From positions 62,001 through 126,000 of IMG/VR virus record IMGVR_UViG_3300032242_002041: a DNA stretch of 64,000 nucleotides. One strand, given 5' to 3'. The notes under the pieces were generated by a model. That model was not told where the DNA came from and made no database searches. It saw only the letters and a list, made by a program, of their open reading frames with translations. The position numbers and the translations under genes were made by a program. The DNA is from a virus. Shown piece after piece: positions 28,672-37,364 of the stretch (its first letter is position 1; every line of letters begins with the position of its first letter).

Positions 28672-29285
28672 TAACTCCAGGTTTATGCAAAATTGAAGGA
28701 TTTGTAAAAATCCACGATCCAAAAACAAAAGAAGTTTTTGTAGATAAAAGAAATGCCATTCACTACGAAAACATCAGTATTGCCATGGCCGAAACACTAA
28801 GCAATCGTACCAGCGCACAAGGTGGCGGTTGGATTTATGGTATGGCCTTTGGTAACGGCGGAAGTGCCGTAGACCCAACAGGTGTTATTACCTATTTGCC
28901 GCCAAACACAACTGGTCAAAATGCTAATTTGTATAATCCAACTTATTTTAAAGTAGTAGACGATAATTCAGCGGCCAATACTGACCCTGCTAATAATTAC
29001 ATGACTGTAGTACATACTTCAGGCCAGGCCTACACTGATATTATAACCACTTGTCTACTTGACTATGGTGAACCTGCAGGACAACAGGCCTTTGATAATT
29101 CAACTAATTTCAATGGTCAGTATGTATTTGACGAACTAGGGCTAAAATGTTGGAACGGTAGTGCTAGTAATTTGCTATTAATTACCCATGTGATTTTTCA
29201 TCCAGTGCAAAAAAGTTTAAATCGTCAAATCCAAATAGATTATACTTTGCGTATTCAAACATTAACTAACTTGAGTGCGGCATAA
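28668..29285 (+). CDS. Virion structural protein with IHDP-KRNAIHYEN N-terminus
   Basis: 205 residues, with GGAG ten bases before the ATG. The N-terminal IHDPKTKEVFVDKRNAIHYE pattern is one I recognise from structural proteins lying after the giant wedge gene in T4-like marine and rhizobial phages. The remainder is beta-rich with aromatic residues and ends in VIFHPVQKSLNRQIQIDY. No catalytic motif. A baseplate-periphery or fibre-attachment role is inferred from position. Sequence duplicated from its 5' end lies immediately upstream. Confidence 0.6.
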   Translation: MITPGLCKIEGFVKIHDPKTKEVFVDKRNAIHYENISIAMAETLSNRTSAQGGGWIYGMAFGNGGSAVDPTGVITYLPPNTTGQNANLYNPTYFKVVDDNSAANTDPANNYMTVVHTSGQAYTDIITTCLLDYGEPAGQQAFDNSTNFNGQYVFDELGLKCWNGSASNLLLITHVIFHPVQKSLNRQIQIDYTLRIQTLTNLSAA

Positions 29286-29305
29286 ATACGAGCATATTAA
29301 AATGC

Positions 29306-29313
29306 GGTAAATA
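29306..29313 (+). promoter_or_regulatory. Putative late promoter (GGTAAATA) before fibre genes
   Basis: Fourth copy of the octamer, followed by TACG, 18 bases before the ATG at 29332, with a CGGAG ribosome site in between. It occupies the 46-base gap between 29285 and 29332. Confidence 0.5.
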
Positions 29314-29331
29314 TACGAAACGGAGCAATAA

Positions 29332-30351
29332 ATGTCATATACAATTAATTTAACAGATGGTGCGTTATTCGCTACTATTCCAGACGGTACCATTAATACT
29401 ACCAGCTCAATGACCCTAGTAGGTAAAAACTACGCTGGTTATGGTCAGTTTTTAGATACCAACTTTATCCATCTGCTTGAAAATGCATCAAATACCACTG
29501 CACCGAGTGCTCCGCTAACAGGCCAACTTTGGTGGAACTCCGGCTCTGGTATCCTTAATGTTTACAACGGAACTGCATGGAAAGTTATCGGAAGTGCTAC
29601 TGCTAGTACTACTGCCCCGAGTGGCAGTGTTAGTGTTGCTGGCGACCTATGGTACGACAGTGTTAATGCACAACTAAATGTTTATACCGGTACTTCCTGG
29701 TTGTTAGTGGGCCCACAGGCCAGTGCAGGACAAGGTGTTACTGGCGCTATTGCAGCTACAATCACAGACACCTTAAGCACAGCTCACGTTGTTCTTGAAT
29801 TATATACTGCCAACACCATTGTTGGAATGGTTAGCAAAGATTCTACATTTACTCCTGGAACCTCTGTACCAGGCGGGTGGGGAATACAACCGATCTCACC
29901 TGGAATTACATTGTCCACAAATGTGGCTAATTCGGCATTTCAAGGAACATCCATCAAAGCCCTATATGCTGACGTTGCAGAAAGATTTGCCGCAGACGTA
30001 GAAATGCCAGCTGGTACTGTAGTTGAACTTGGCGGATCCGCAGAAATTACTCTTTCTAATAATGAATTAAGTGAAAATGTATTCGGGGTCATAAGTACAC
30101 AAGCAGCATATTTAATGAATAGTGCCGCCGGAACAGACGCTACACATCCCCCAGTTGCAATGACTGGACGTGTTCCGGTTCGCGCAATTGGTCAGATCCG
30201 CAAAGGCGACAGATTAGTTTCTGCTGGTAACGGACTAGCAAGATCGGCTGCTGCAGGAGAGGCCAATGCGTTTAATGTTATTGGCCGAGCTCTTAAAGAT
30301 AAACTAGACACAAACATTGGCACCGTAGAAGCTATAGTGACAATCAAATAA
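29332..30351 (+). CDS. Tail-fibre or collar-like virion protein
   Basis: 339 residues. Two repeats of the type GQLWWNSGSGILNVYNGTAW and GDLWYDSVNAQLNVYTGTSW occupy residues 60-130, a common phage-fibre motif. The C-terminal third (YADVAERFAADVEMPAGTVV, then VFGVISTQAAYLMN and GRVPVRAIGQIRKGDRLVSA) resembles the C-terminal domain of fibres with chaperone or peptidase-G2-like ends; whether self-cleavage occurs cannot be read here. Likely an adsorption apparatus component, followed 16 bases later by another virion gene. Confidence 0.68.
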   Translation: MSYTINLTDGALFATIPDGTINTTSSMTLVGKNYAGYGQFLDTNFIHLLENASNTTAPSAPLTGQLWWNSGSGILNVYNGTAWKVIGSATASTTAPSGSVSVAGDLWYDSVNAQLNVYTGTSWLLVGPQASAGQGVTGAIAATITDTLSTAHVVLELYTANTIVGMVSKDSTFTPGTSVPGGWGIQPISPGITLSTNVANSAFQGTSIKALYADVAERFAADVEMPAGTVVELGGSAEITLSNNELSENVFGVISTQAAYLMNSAAGTDATHPPVAMTGRVPVRAIGQIRKGDRLVSAGNGLARSAAAGEANAFNVIGRALKDKLDTNIGTVEAIVTIK

Positions 30352-30367
30352 TATCAAGGATTAAGTA

Positions 30368-31351
30368 ATGACATATTCATCAGGTGGATTAATTCAAGCA
30401 ACAGACTATAATGGGTTTGTTAGCACAACAGCAGGTGCCAACGTTAATGCAACCTGGAGTACTGGTACTACCAATGCTGGTTGGGGACAAACAGCGTTAG
30501 GTACCGTTGCTGCAGGCGGAACCGTAACAGCAGCACAATGGGCTAGCTTGGTTAACACACTTGCTAGTATGGGTAGCCAAACAGGCACAACAATTACAGC
30601 AAGAACAGCCCCAACCGCAGGTCAAACTATTAGTGTATTAGCCGCGGTTAATACTGACTTAACAAACTGCTATAACAATCGTGGTAATGCATCGTCATCT
30701 GGAACAGCTTACGGTACATTCTCAGGAACAACTAGTAAAACTACAGCCACTGGTTCTGGGCAGACAACTTGGACTATTACATTTACACACACTGTAACAT
30801 TTCCAAGTGCTGACCAAGCACGTTATTTCTTCAACGCAGGCGGCATTGTAAAAATTCAATACGGTAAATCCTCGACCGGTACAGACATTGACCCAGATTG
30901 GAATACCTTTGCAGGCTATTGCGGATCAATTAACATCACTGGCGGCGCACAAACTATTGCTGGCCAGGCCTATACAGGAACTACACGTTTAGGCGGTACA
31001 GGTGGCACACAAACTACTTTAGCCACCACAACAGGATGGTATGCACTTACTGGAACGCCGGTTACTATATTCCAATTAAACAATACCAACTCACCGTACA
31101 CCGGTGAATACATCCGTACACAAGCATCTGCATCTGCTACTGTGTTAACATTAACAACAACTTGGGTTCAACCGGCAGTTAGTGGAGCTGGTACAACCTG
31201 CAACATTTCGGGCGGTACAGCAGTGGCAAGTCCAGCAACCACAATTGGTGCCGCAACAGCGCCGACCACTTTGGTCACATACGTTCCACCAAGTACAACT
31301 TACCTAACTAATAGTTGGGGAACACCAACTATTGCCGCATCTGTAGCCTAA
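30368..31351 (+). CDS. Thr/Gly/Ala-rich virion structural protein
   Basis: 327 residues, strongly biased to Thr, Ala, Gly and Ser as in secreted or fibre beta-structures. A more specific region, FPSADQARYFFNAGGIVKIQ near residues 137-156, is of a type found in phage structural proteins. AAGGA lies before the ATG. It is the last gene before the terminator at 31371, so it closes the virion transcription unit. Probably a fibre, head-decoration or neck protein; not assignable further. Confidence 0.55.
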   Translation: MTYSSGGLIQATDYNGFVSTTAGANVNATWSTGTTNAGWGQTALGTVAAGGTVTAAQWASLVNTLASMGSQTGTTITARTAPTAGQTISVLAAVNTDLTNCYNNRGNASSSGTAYGTFSGTTSKTTATGSGQTTWTITFTHTVTFPSADQARYFFNAGGIVKIQYGKSSTGTDIDPDWNTFAGYCGSINITGGAQTIAGQAYTGTTRLGGTGGTQTTLATTTGWYALTGTPVTIFQLNNTNSPYTGEYIRTQASASATVLTLTTTWVQPAVSGAGTTCNISGGTAVASPATTIGAATAPTTLVTYVPPSTTYLTNSWGTPTIAASVA

Positions 31352-31370
31352 CGGCACTGTAGCTTTACCA

Positions 31371-31390
31371 AAAGCCCCGCAAGGGGCTTT
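31371..31390 (+). terminator. Rho-independent terminator after the virion module
   Basis: Perfect 8-bp stem AAAGCCCC/GGGGCTTT around a GCAA tetraloop, 20 bases after the stop at 31351. The tail is a weak run (TTTACCTTATCCG then TTTTT), so it may be partly leaky. Confidence 0.8.
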
Positions 31391-31416
31391 ACCTTATCCG
31401 CTTTTTGTAGTATAAT
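31388..31416 (+). promoter_or_regulatory. Sigma70-type promoter with perfect -10 next to ATG
   Basis: TTTACC (31388-31393), 17-base spacer, TATAAT (31411-31416), then six bases to the ATG at 31423. The -35 overlaps the arm of the preceding terminator. Same layout as before 61298 and 2235, predicting a transcript that begins at or beside the start codon. Confidence 0.55.
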
Positions 31417-31422
31417 AAACAC

Positions 31423-31737
31423 ATGAATACTGACGAACTTATTGCTCACGGCCGCGCCCGTTTTGAACATGCGGCTGCACGACGCACCCTTAAAGAAAAA
31501 TACCAAGCCAAGCTGACATTTGCTTATAATGGTGGAATGTGGCGAGCTGGTCCAGAATTAATTAATATTTTAGCCGCTTCGTTAGAGCACGGGCAACAAG
31601 GTCTGGTACTACTTGACCTGTATGAAACTCCAATCATGGTTGATTACAAAGAACTATTAAAGTTAGCACACGAACGTTGGCAAGAACAAATGACGGCCTG
31701 GCTTGTAGAACACGAAGAACTAAACAAAAATAGATGA
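31423..31737 (+). CDS. Conserved small phage protein of unknown function
   Basis: 104 residues. It begins MNTDELIAHGRARFEHAAAR and continues with LKEKYQAKLTFAYNGGMWRA, then WQEQMTAWLVEHEEL; mostly helical and charged. I recall similar proteins in cyanophage-like T4 relatives as hypothetical, with no known role. No Shine-Dalgarno is visible; a -10 box sits six bases before the ATG. Its stop overlaps the start of the following glycosyltransferase (ATGA), so it opens the modification-gene transcript. Confidence 0.65.
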   Translation: MNTDELIAHGRARFEHAAARRTLKEKYQAKLTFAYNGGMWRAGPELINILAASLEHGQQGLVLLDLYETPIMVDYKELLKLAHERWQEQMTAWLVEHEELNKNR

Positions 31738-32486
31738 GGACAGGCGCTGTAATCTTTGCCCGCAACAATGAACAAATTGATTATGTTGCTATGGCTCGTT
31801 GGTCTGCCCGTAATATTGAGCGACATCTTGGCATTCCAACGCATATTATTACAGATGATGAACCCAACAAGAATACAAGACACTTTACAGATGTCGGAAA
31901 TGTAACCTGGCATAATCATAACCGTATGGATGCTTATCGTTTGACCCCATGGGACCGTACACTAGTGTTAGATGCTGATTATGTTGTAGCTACAGATCAA
32001 TTAAAGTCATTGCTCGAAGTAGACCAAGATTTTTTAGCACCGCGGTGGGCATATGATGTTACAGGGTGTGATGCCTTTGAAGGATTGAATTCATTTGGTG
32101 CCAATCGTATGCCCATGTGGTGGGCAACTGTGATGATGTTCCGCCGGAGTCGGCAAGCAGAATTAATTTTTAATTCAATGCAGATGATTAGAGATAACTG
32201 GACACACTATAGAAATTTGTACAAAAATACAACAACAACTTATCGCAATGATCATGCACTCAGTGTTGCATTAGGTATTGTCAACGGACATACATTAGAG
32301 CACAATAGTATTCCTTGGGCATTGGCCAGCTTAACGCCAGCACATAAGTTAACACAACTGAGCCAAGATCGATATAGGGTTGATTTTGTGAACACAGAAA
32401 ATCAAACTCGGTGGATAGAACTACGTCAAGACTTCCATGCCATGGGTAAACAACAACTGGGAGAGATCGTTGCCAATCCTTGCTGA
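31734..32486 (+). CDS. Glycosyltransferase-like protein (GT-A type, DxD)
   Basis: 250 residues. The N-terminus (GAVIFARNNEQIDYVAMARW) followed by a short Rossmann-like region leads to LVLDADYVV near residue 75, the DxD-type site that binds metal and nucleotide sugar in GT-A enzymes such as family 8. Aromatic and basic residues follow in an acceptor-like half. It is the first of two adjacent enzymes of the same general type, each about 250 residues. Donor and acceptor unknown. Start set by ATGA overlap with the preceding gene. Confidence 0.6.
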   Translation: MRTGAVIFARNNEQIDYVAMARWSARNIERHLGIPTHIITDDEPNKNTRHFTDVGNVTWHNHNRMDAYRLTPWDRTLVLDADYVVATDQLKSLLEVDQDFLAPRWAYDVTGCDAFEGLNSFGANRMPMWWATVMMFRRSRQAELIFNSMQMIRDNWTHYRNLYKNTTTTYRNDHALSVALGIVNGHTLEHNSIPWALASLTPAHKLTQLSQDRYRVDFVNTENQTRWIELRQDFHAMGKQQLGEIVANPC

Positions 32487-33198
32487 ACGTGGCTACTTAA
32501 TTCCTGCTATAGGCGACGCTTATGTAGCCTGTGCCGAACAATTGAAACAGAGTATTTTACAGTTTCATCCCAAGGCACACATAACTATCTTGACCAAAGA
32601 AATGTTACCCTATGGCGACTTGGGCGGGTTTGCCAATGACTGGCAATGTTTTGCCGCTAGTCCATATAGGCAAACTATCAAACTAGAAGCCGATATGATC
32701 TGTGCTAGCGCAATTGATCATTGGTGGACCATGTTTGAACGGCGTGACCTAGTTGTTAGCCAAGGAGCAAGAACATTTTATGATGACCCTGCTGAATCCA
32801 GATACTATAGAAAAATATTTGATACCAACAACTTGCCAGATGTTTATAATGCCATTACCTATTGGCGATTAAGTAATACAGCTAAAGAGTTTTTTGATTT
32901 GGTGCGTCAAATATTTGAACAATGGAATAGTTATCGACAATTATTAAAATTTCCAGATAATGAGCCAACTACTGATGTAGTCTACGCTATTGCCGCTGTT
33001 ATCATAGGAGTAGAAACGGTTACCTTACCTGCAGGACTAGGACTAACTATAGTACATATGAAACGCCATATCAATCCTATACAAACAGACAACTGGACAC
33101 GAGAATTAGTTTGGGAAAATAATCCATTAAGGATTAATACTGTGGCCCAGTGGGGCCTAGTGCATTATCACGTTAAGGAGTGGAACTATGAGCAATGA
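32470..33198 (+). CDS. Second GT-A-like glycosyltransferase
   Basis: 243 residues from a TTG at 32470, chosen because GGGAG lies six bases upstream and the typical opening GYLIPAIGDAYVACAEQLKQ follows within ten residues. An ATG at 32437 in the same frame would give 253 residues with a 50-base overlap and no clear ribosome site. IKLEADMI near residue 69 is in the DxD position as ExD. C-terminal His-rich VHMKRHINPIQTDNW could also bind metal. Probably a relative of the preceding enzyme; substrate unknown. Overlaps the next gene by 11 bases. Confidence 0.6.
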   Translation: MPILAERGYLIPAIGDAYVACAEQLKQSILQFHPKAHITILTKEMLPYGDLGGFANDWQCFAASPYRQTIKLEADMICASAIDHWWTMFERRDLVVSQGARTFYDDPAESRYYRKIFDTNNLPDVYNAITYWRLSNTAKEFFDLVRQIFEQWNSYRQLLKFPDNEPTTDVVYAIAAVIIGVETVTLPAGLGLTIVHMKRHINPIQTDNWTRELVWENNPLRINTVAQWGLVHYHVKEWNYEQ

Positions 33199-33472
33199 TC
33201 AAGATAAAACAAAACACAATACACGAATGCATCGTGCGTGGCGAGCTATTAAGAAACAACTGAATATCATTAAACAACGAAAATATTTTGGTGAGGCATC
33301 AAAACGCATCGACGAAGCACAGCCACATCGGCTTGCTAAAAAACACGCAATGGATTGCGGCCAGCCTGGTTGCGTAATATGTGGTAATCCTCGACATAAT
33401 AAATTCCACAAAGGCAAAGACAAGTTAACCACGCAAGAGCGTCGCAATAATCAAAAAAGCAATGATGAGTGA
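33188..33472 (+). CDS. Small basic phage protein with Cys cluster
   Basis: 94 residues, very rich in Lys and Arg, with HRAWRAIKKQ near the N-terminus and AMDCGQPGCVICGNPRHNK near residues 54-72. CxxxxCxxC plus His suggests a small zinc site. Proteins of this design (basic, PHRLAKKHAM then C-G-x-P-x-C) are familiar to me from T4-like marine phages as hypothetical. It may bind nucleic acid, but that is only a guess from charge and Cys spacing. Linked by overlaps on both sides. Confidence 0.65.
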   Translation: MSNDQDKTKHNTRMHRAWRAIKKQLNIIKQRKYFGEASKRIDEAQPHRLAKKHAMDCGQPGCVICGNPRHNKFHKGKDKLTTQERRNNQKSNDE

Positions 33473-33821
33473 TACGCTGTTAACCGAACAAGATTTTTGG
33501 GCAATCCTACAGGCTACGCCAGAACCTAAGCCAATATTCTATAGACTGTATTACAACAACGACGGTACTCCTATTATCTACAGCATGGAGGTGTTGCCTG
33601 GTAATTACATAGACGTTGATCAGCCGACTTATGTACTAGCACCGTTTAATGTTCGGGTAGTTGACGGCAAAATCACTTATATCAAACCAGTAATTACCGT
33701 TAAAAAATTACAGCCCAATGAATCAAATGGAACTGCGTGTGATCCCAGTGATGTATGCATAGTAGTCAATGCAGATCAACCACATACAAAATGGACGATA
33801 GTAACTAATGAAATTGATTGA
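33462..33821 (+). CDS. Conserved phage protein of unknown function
   Basis: 119 residues beginning at a double ATG. Features are PKPIFYRLYYNNDGTPIIYS, MEVLPGNYIDVD and a beta-rich middle (VRVVDGKITYI), ending HTKWTIVTNEID. I remember similar small proteins next to the basic Cys protein in marine T4-like phages; none has a known role. No transmembrane segment or catalytic motif. Overlaps neighbours by 11 and 14 bases, so it is clearly part of the operon. Confidence 0.6.
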   Translation: MMSDTLLTEQDFWAILQATPEPKPIFYRLYYNNDGTPIIYSMEVLPGNYIDVDQPTYVLAPFNVRVVDGKITYIKPVITVKKLQPNESNGTACDPSDVCIVVNADQPHTKWTIVTNEID

Positions 33822-34725
33822 CACAGCAGACTTAGACTGCATTTACCTAACATATGATGAGCCAAACGCTGAAGAAAATTGGGTTAAGATTAAGAACATG
33901 GTACCATGGGCCCGCCGTGTGGATGGTGTTAAAGGGTCAGACGCCGCCCACAAAGCAGCCGCGGATGCTAGTGATACTGATCGATTTGTGCTTGTCGATG
34001 GCGACAACATTCCAGATCCTGCGTTCTTTAATCTTACGTTAACAGTAAACGAAGTATGCGTATATCGTTGGCGTGCCAAGAATCATATCAACGGCTTAAT
34101 GTACGGCAATGGTGGCTTAAGCGTATGGTCAAAAGAATTTGTTTATGCCATGCGTACACACGAAGCAACAGATGGCTCGGTAGAAAATGATGTAGAGTTT
34201 TGTTTCTATCCCAACTACTATGCCATGCATGACTGCTATTCAACAACATACCCTAACGGGTCGGCATTCCAGGCCTGGCGAGCAGGGTTCCGCGAAGGTG
34301 TTAAGATGTGCTTAAACAAAGGAGCACGTCCTACCTTGCAAGAGTTTAAGAACCGTGTACATCAACGCAACTTAGACCATTTGACCATATGGCATAACAT
34401 AGGACGCGATGTAGACAATGGCATCTGGGCAATAGCCGGCGCTCGTATGGGCACCTATATGACCATGATTACCCCACAGTGGGACTATCGTACTGTACAA
34501 GACTTTGCTGCATTAGAAGAACTTTGGGCAACAGTCAAAGATACTAATCCTGAGTTGTTGGCTGGACGTGTAGCCGAAGACCTAGCCACACAATTAGATT
34601 TACCAATGACCACTATACTAGGACCAGAGAGTACGTTCTTTAAACAACACTACCGTTCCAACTGGCACAACCAAGGTGTTATGATTAAAGAAATTGATGT
34701 GATTAGGAATCAAGAAGGATGGTAA
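33808..34725 (+). CDS. Glycosyltransferase-like protein, paralogous to the C-terminus of the 1065-residue repeat protein
   Basis: 305 residues. The opening DCIYLTYDEPNAEENW and the motif GVKGSDAAHKAAADAS followed by FVLVDGDN near residue 64 look like a GT2-type nucleotide-sugar fold with DxD. The protein at 55889 repeats the layout at its C-terminus (VFIDNGEPNAEENY, then GVTGRVAAYQAAAELS) and shares the later ...MAWRTAFREC/...QAWRAGFREGVKMC block. Here the acidic DGD is intact, in that copy it is not. Acts presumably on a nucleotide sugar in the cytoplasm; acceptor unknown. Confidence 0.6.
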   Translation: MKLIDTADLDCIYLTYDEPNAEENWVKIKNMVPWARRVDGVKGSDAAHKAAADASDTDRFVLVDGDNIPDPAFFNLTLTVNEVCVYRWRAKNHINGLMYGNGGLSVWSKEFVYAMRTHEATDGSVENDVEFCFYPNYYAMHDCYSTTYPNGSAFQAWRAGFREGVKMCLNKGARPTLQEFKNRVHQRNLDHLTIWHNIGRDVDNGIWAIAGARMGTYMTMITPQWDYRTVQDFAALEELWATVKDTNPELLAGRVAEDLATQLDLPMTTILGPESTFFKQHYRSNWHNQGVMIKEIDVIRNQEGW

Positions 34726-35627
34726 GTAAAAAGATATTAATTACAGGGAGCACCGGATTTATCGGAGCCCATGTTGCAAAGTATCTTTCCAATTGTGGAT
34801 ACACAGTAATCGGTGTAGACAAAAATTTACCAAACACACCAGTTAACTTTGAGTTTATTCAATTTGACTTAACTAATCTCTGCAATAATTTACCAGATGT
34901 TGATGTTGTGTTACACCTGGCTGCATTTAATGGAACAAAATATTTTTACACAGATTCTTTTAGTGTTATTAAACAAAATATAATTCCAACTATAAATTTA
35001 CTTGAACGCTATCAAGGAAACGTTGAAAGGTTTGTGTATGCTGGATCTCCAGAAAGTACTGCTGGAGCCACCGATTTTTTTAACTATCCAATTCCAACCG
35101 ATGAACACTGTCCTCTAGTAGTAGAAGATCCAACAAATCTACGATGGAGTTATGCAGGATCAAAAGCACTCGGCGAGCAAGCAACCATTGCCTCTAAAGT
35201 GCCGTACACAATAATTAGATATAACAATATTTTTGGCCCAGGACAAGTTGATCATTTTATATCAGAATTTTATGACAGAACTCAGCAAGGAGTGTATGAA
35301 TTGTACGGTTGGGAAAATACTAGAACTTTTATGTATGTCAGCGATGCTGTTGAAGCTACCAGACAATTAATTGAGTCTAACAATGCAATGAATCAAATTG
35401 TCAATGTAGGCGGAGATCAAGAAGTTACAATATTAGAAGTAGCAAAATTTATGTTAGACAGTCTGGGAATAACAGACCAGCCGATTATTTGTAAAGATGC
35501 AGCAACCGGAAGCGCCAAACGCCGTTGTCCTGATGTTTCTAAATTAAAATTATTACTTAATTTCCAAACGCAGGTAACCTGGCAAGAAGGAATTATTAAA
35601 ACGCTCAAGGAGTTTACATGCACATAG
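34719..35627 (+). CDS. NAD-dependent sugar epimerase/dehydratase
   Basis: 302 residues, extended short-chain dehydrogenase. GSTGFIGAHVA near residues 10-20 is the GxxGxxG dinucleotide site, LHLAAFN follows near 66, and YAGSK near 144 supplies the catalytic Tyr and Lys. IIRYNNIFGPGQ and a later FMYVSDAVEA are typical for UDP- or GDP-sugar enzymes of this class. It would interconvert or dehydrate a nucleotide sugar for the neighbouring transferases. Overlaps the genes on both sides by 7-10 bases. A second, distant epimerase is at 60082. Confidence 0.85.
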   Translation: MVSKKILITGSTGFIGAHVAKYLSNCGYTVIGVDKNLPNTPVNFEFIQFDLTNLCNNLPDVDVVLHLAAFNGTKYFYTDSFSVIKQNIIPTINLLERYQGNVERFVYAGSPESTAGATDFFNYPIPTDEHCPLVVEDPTNLRWSYAGSKALGEQATIASKVPYTIIRYNNIFGPGQVDHFISEFYDRTQQGVYELYGWENTRTFMYVSDAVEATRQLIESNNAMNQIVNVGGDQEVTILEVAKFMLDSLGITDQPIICKDAATGSAKRRCPDVSKLKLLLNFQTQVTWQEGIIKTLKEFTCT

Positions 35628-36421
35628 GAATCATAGGAATGGGCTGTATAGGTTCCGCTAATCAAGCTGGATTTGAATTTCTTGGGCATACTGTTGTAGG
35701 ACATGATCCTAAACTTAATACCACTATTGATATTGTAAAAAATACAGAGATTGTTTTTGTTTGTGTTCCTACTCCGAGCTATGACGATGGTGGTTGCGAT
35801 CTATCTATTATTGAAGCTGTGTTAAAAGATCTTAACAGTATCAATTACAAAGGAATTATTGCCATTCGAAGTACAGTAATTCCAGGGTTTACCCAACAGG
35901 TAATTAATAGATATACAAATTTATCTATTTGTTTTGTGCCAGAATTTTTAAGAGAACGATGTGCGGTTAATGATTTTATTAAAAATCAAAAGTTACTGGC
36001 AGTAGGAACAAATGACCGTTATATCTATCAACAAATTAAATTAGCATTTGGAACTTTGCCCGACCAAACTATACATTTAACCCCTAACGAAGCAGAGATA
36101 CTAAAGTACTTTAACAATTCGTATGCCGCATTGCGAGTGACCTTTGCCAACATCATGTATGAACTTTGTAAAAAATTTGAAGCGGACTATACAGTGGTAA
36201 AAAATGCATACATTAGCACAGGTAAAGCCGGCGATATGTACCTTGATGTTGCTCCACATTTACGAGGCTACGGAGGTAAATGTTTACCAAAAGATATTAA
36301 AGCATTGTCGTTGTTGATAAAGGAACACGGTTTACCATTTGACTTAATATCGGCTATTGATCATGACAATGATCAAATTGATACTACAGTGTTCAATGGA
36401 ATGAGGAAAGCCAATGACTAA
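35618..36421 (+). CDS. UDP-glucose/GDP-mannose dehydrogenase family, short form
   Basis: 267 residues. GIIGMGCIG at residue 4 binds NAD; CVPTP near 49, STVIPG near 88, PEFLRE near 107 and GGKCLPKD near 217-224 (catalytic Cys) are the family's marks. Full-length enzymes have about 390-450 residues with a third domain that binds the UDP-sugar; this one ends soon after the central helix and lacks it. It may use another substrate, dimerise differently, or accept a carrier-bound sugar. Located between the epimerase and a transferase-like gene, overlapping both. Confidence 0.8.
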   Translation: MHIGIIGMGCIGSANQAGFEFLGHTVVGHDPKLNTTIDIVKNTEIVFVCVPTPSYDDGGCDLSIIEAVLKDLNSINYKGIIAIRSTVIPGFTQQVINRYTNLSICFVPEFLRERCAVNDFIKNQKLLAVGTNDRYIYQQIKLAFGTLPDQTIHLTPNEAEILKYFNNSYAALRVTFANIMYELCKKFEADYTVVKNAYISTGKAGDMYLDVAPHLRGYGGKCLPKDIKALSLLIKEHGLPFDLISAIDHDNDQIDTTVFNGMRKAND

Positions 36422-37364
36422 CAACTATTGCGTTATCTGCACAAACGATCGACTATGGAAGCTCACGGAATTGCTGTCATTTCTTAAAGAGAATCAGGGG
36501 CAGTCGATTATACTAGATATTAATCCAGAAGCCATTGATCTTGAAAAGATCGGACTGTATAAAATACTAGATTTATTTGATTTTGAGTCAGTAATAATTT
36601 TTACATATAACCCGTTCGAGTGTCATAACAAGTACACTATAGTTTGTAAAAACACAACTGTTTTTTTAGAAGAAGCGGCAGTAGTTGATCCTTTGCTGCA
36701 CCAATGGACCAAAGATAAAATATTTTTAACTATGTATCGTCGCCCTACTGCCGGTCGCCTTGGGTTAGCAGGTCATCTGTTTGCTAACCATAATGACATT
36801 AGTCATATACATTTTTCTGCTAGTACATCAACAGATGAGCTGGAACTTTACGAAATGAATAAGTTATTAACTTACGATTTACCTTCTATCATCGATGCTG
36901 GCAAAATGATTCCTAACATGCCGTTGGAACTTGCTAGCAGTCAGTACTATTCAAAATTTGGGCTCATGTCAAATTTTGATTCTGCTCTGAGAGAGTACTA
37001 TCGACAAATATTAATTGATATTGTTGGAGAAACACATGTGTCAGGAGATACCTTTTTTCCTACAGAAAAAACCACAAGACCCATGTGGCTTAAAAAACCA
37101 TTTATAGTATTTGCTTCTAAAAACTATCTTGATTACCTACGGCAGATGGGGTTCAGAACATTTAGTGATTTTTGGCCCGAGGATTATGATGGATTTGACG
37201 GACGAGATCGTTACATTAAAATACTAGAGTTAATTGACAACTTAGCTCAAAAATCAATTGATGAACTAGAAAAAATGTACTGGGACATGCAATACACACT
37301 TGATCATAATTATAATCTTTTATTGAATCAAAACTACAACACTACCATTAGCTATCTACTATGA
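36414..37364 (+). CDS. Glycosyltransferase-like protein (GT10-like TEK motif), copy 1
   Basis: 316 residues. The C-terminal half has FFPTEKTTRPMWLKKPFIVF, then YLDYLRQMGFRTFSDFWPE and a YDxxDxRxRYIKI helix. The same order (TEK, hydrophobic strand, LGF-x-TF, D/E-E-S-Y/F-D) is found in the proteins at 38760 and 54799. The TEK loop recalls the donor-binding region of fucosyltransferase-type GT-B enzymes, hence the tentative label. The N-terminal half is unlike the other two. Overlaps the next gene by four bases. Function inferred. Confidence 0.5.
   Translation: MTNNYCVICTNDRLWKLTELLSFLKENQGQSIILDINPEAIDLEKIGLYKILDLFDFESVIIFTYNPFECHNKYTIVCKNTTVFLEEAAVVDPLLHQWTKDKIFLTMYRRPTAGRLGLAGHLFANHNDISHIHFSASTSTDELELYEMNKLLTYDLPSIIDAGKMIPNMPLELASSQYYSKFGLMSNFDSALREYYRQILIDIVGETHVSGDTFFPTEKTTRPMWLKKPFIVFASKNYLDYLRQMGFRTFSDFWPEDYDGFDGRDRYIKILELIDNLAQKSIDELEKMYWDMQYTLDHNYNLLLNQNYNTTISYLL

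Noticed and set aside
28534-29285. Programmed frameshift joining the 45-residue frame to the next gene
   Set aside because: The two frames encode the same segment twice, so a fusion would duplicate it; the second gene has its own GGAG and ATG.
32437-32469. ATG at 32437 as start of the second glycosyltransferase-like gene
   Set aside because: No ribosome site; the TTG at 32470 has GGGAG at ideal distance and starts where the conserved-looking protein begins. Not fully excluded.
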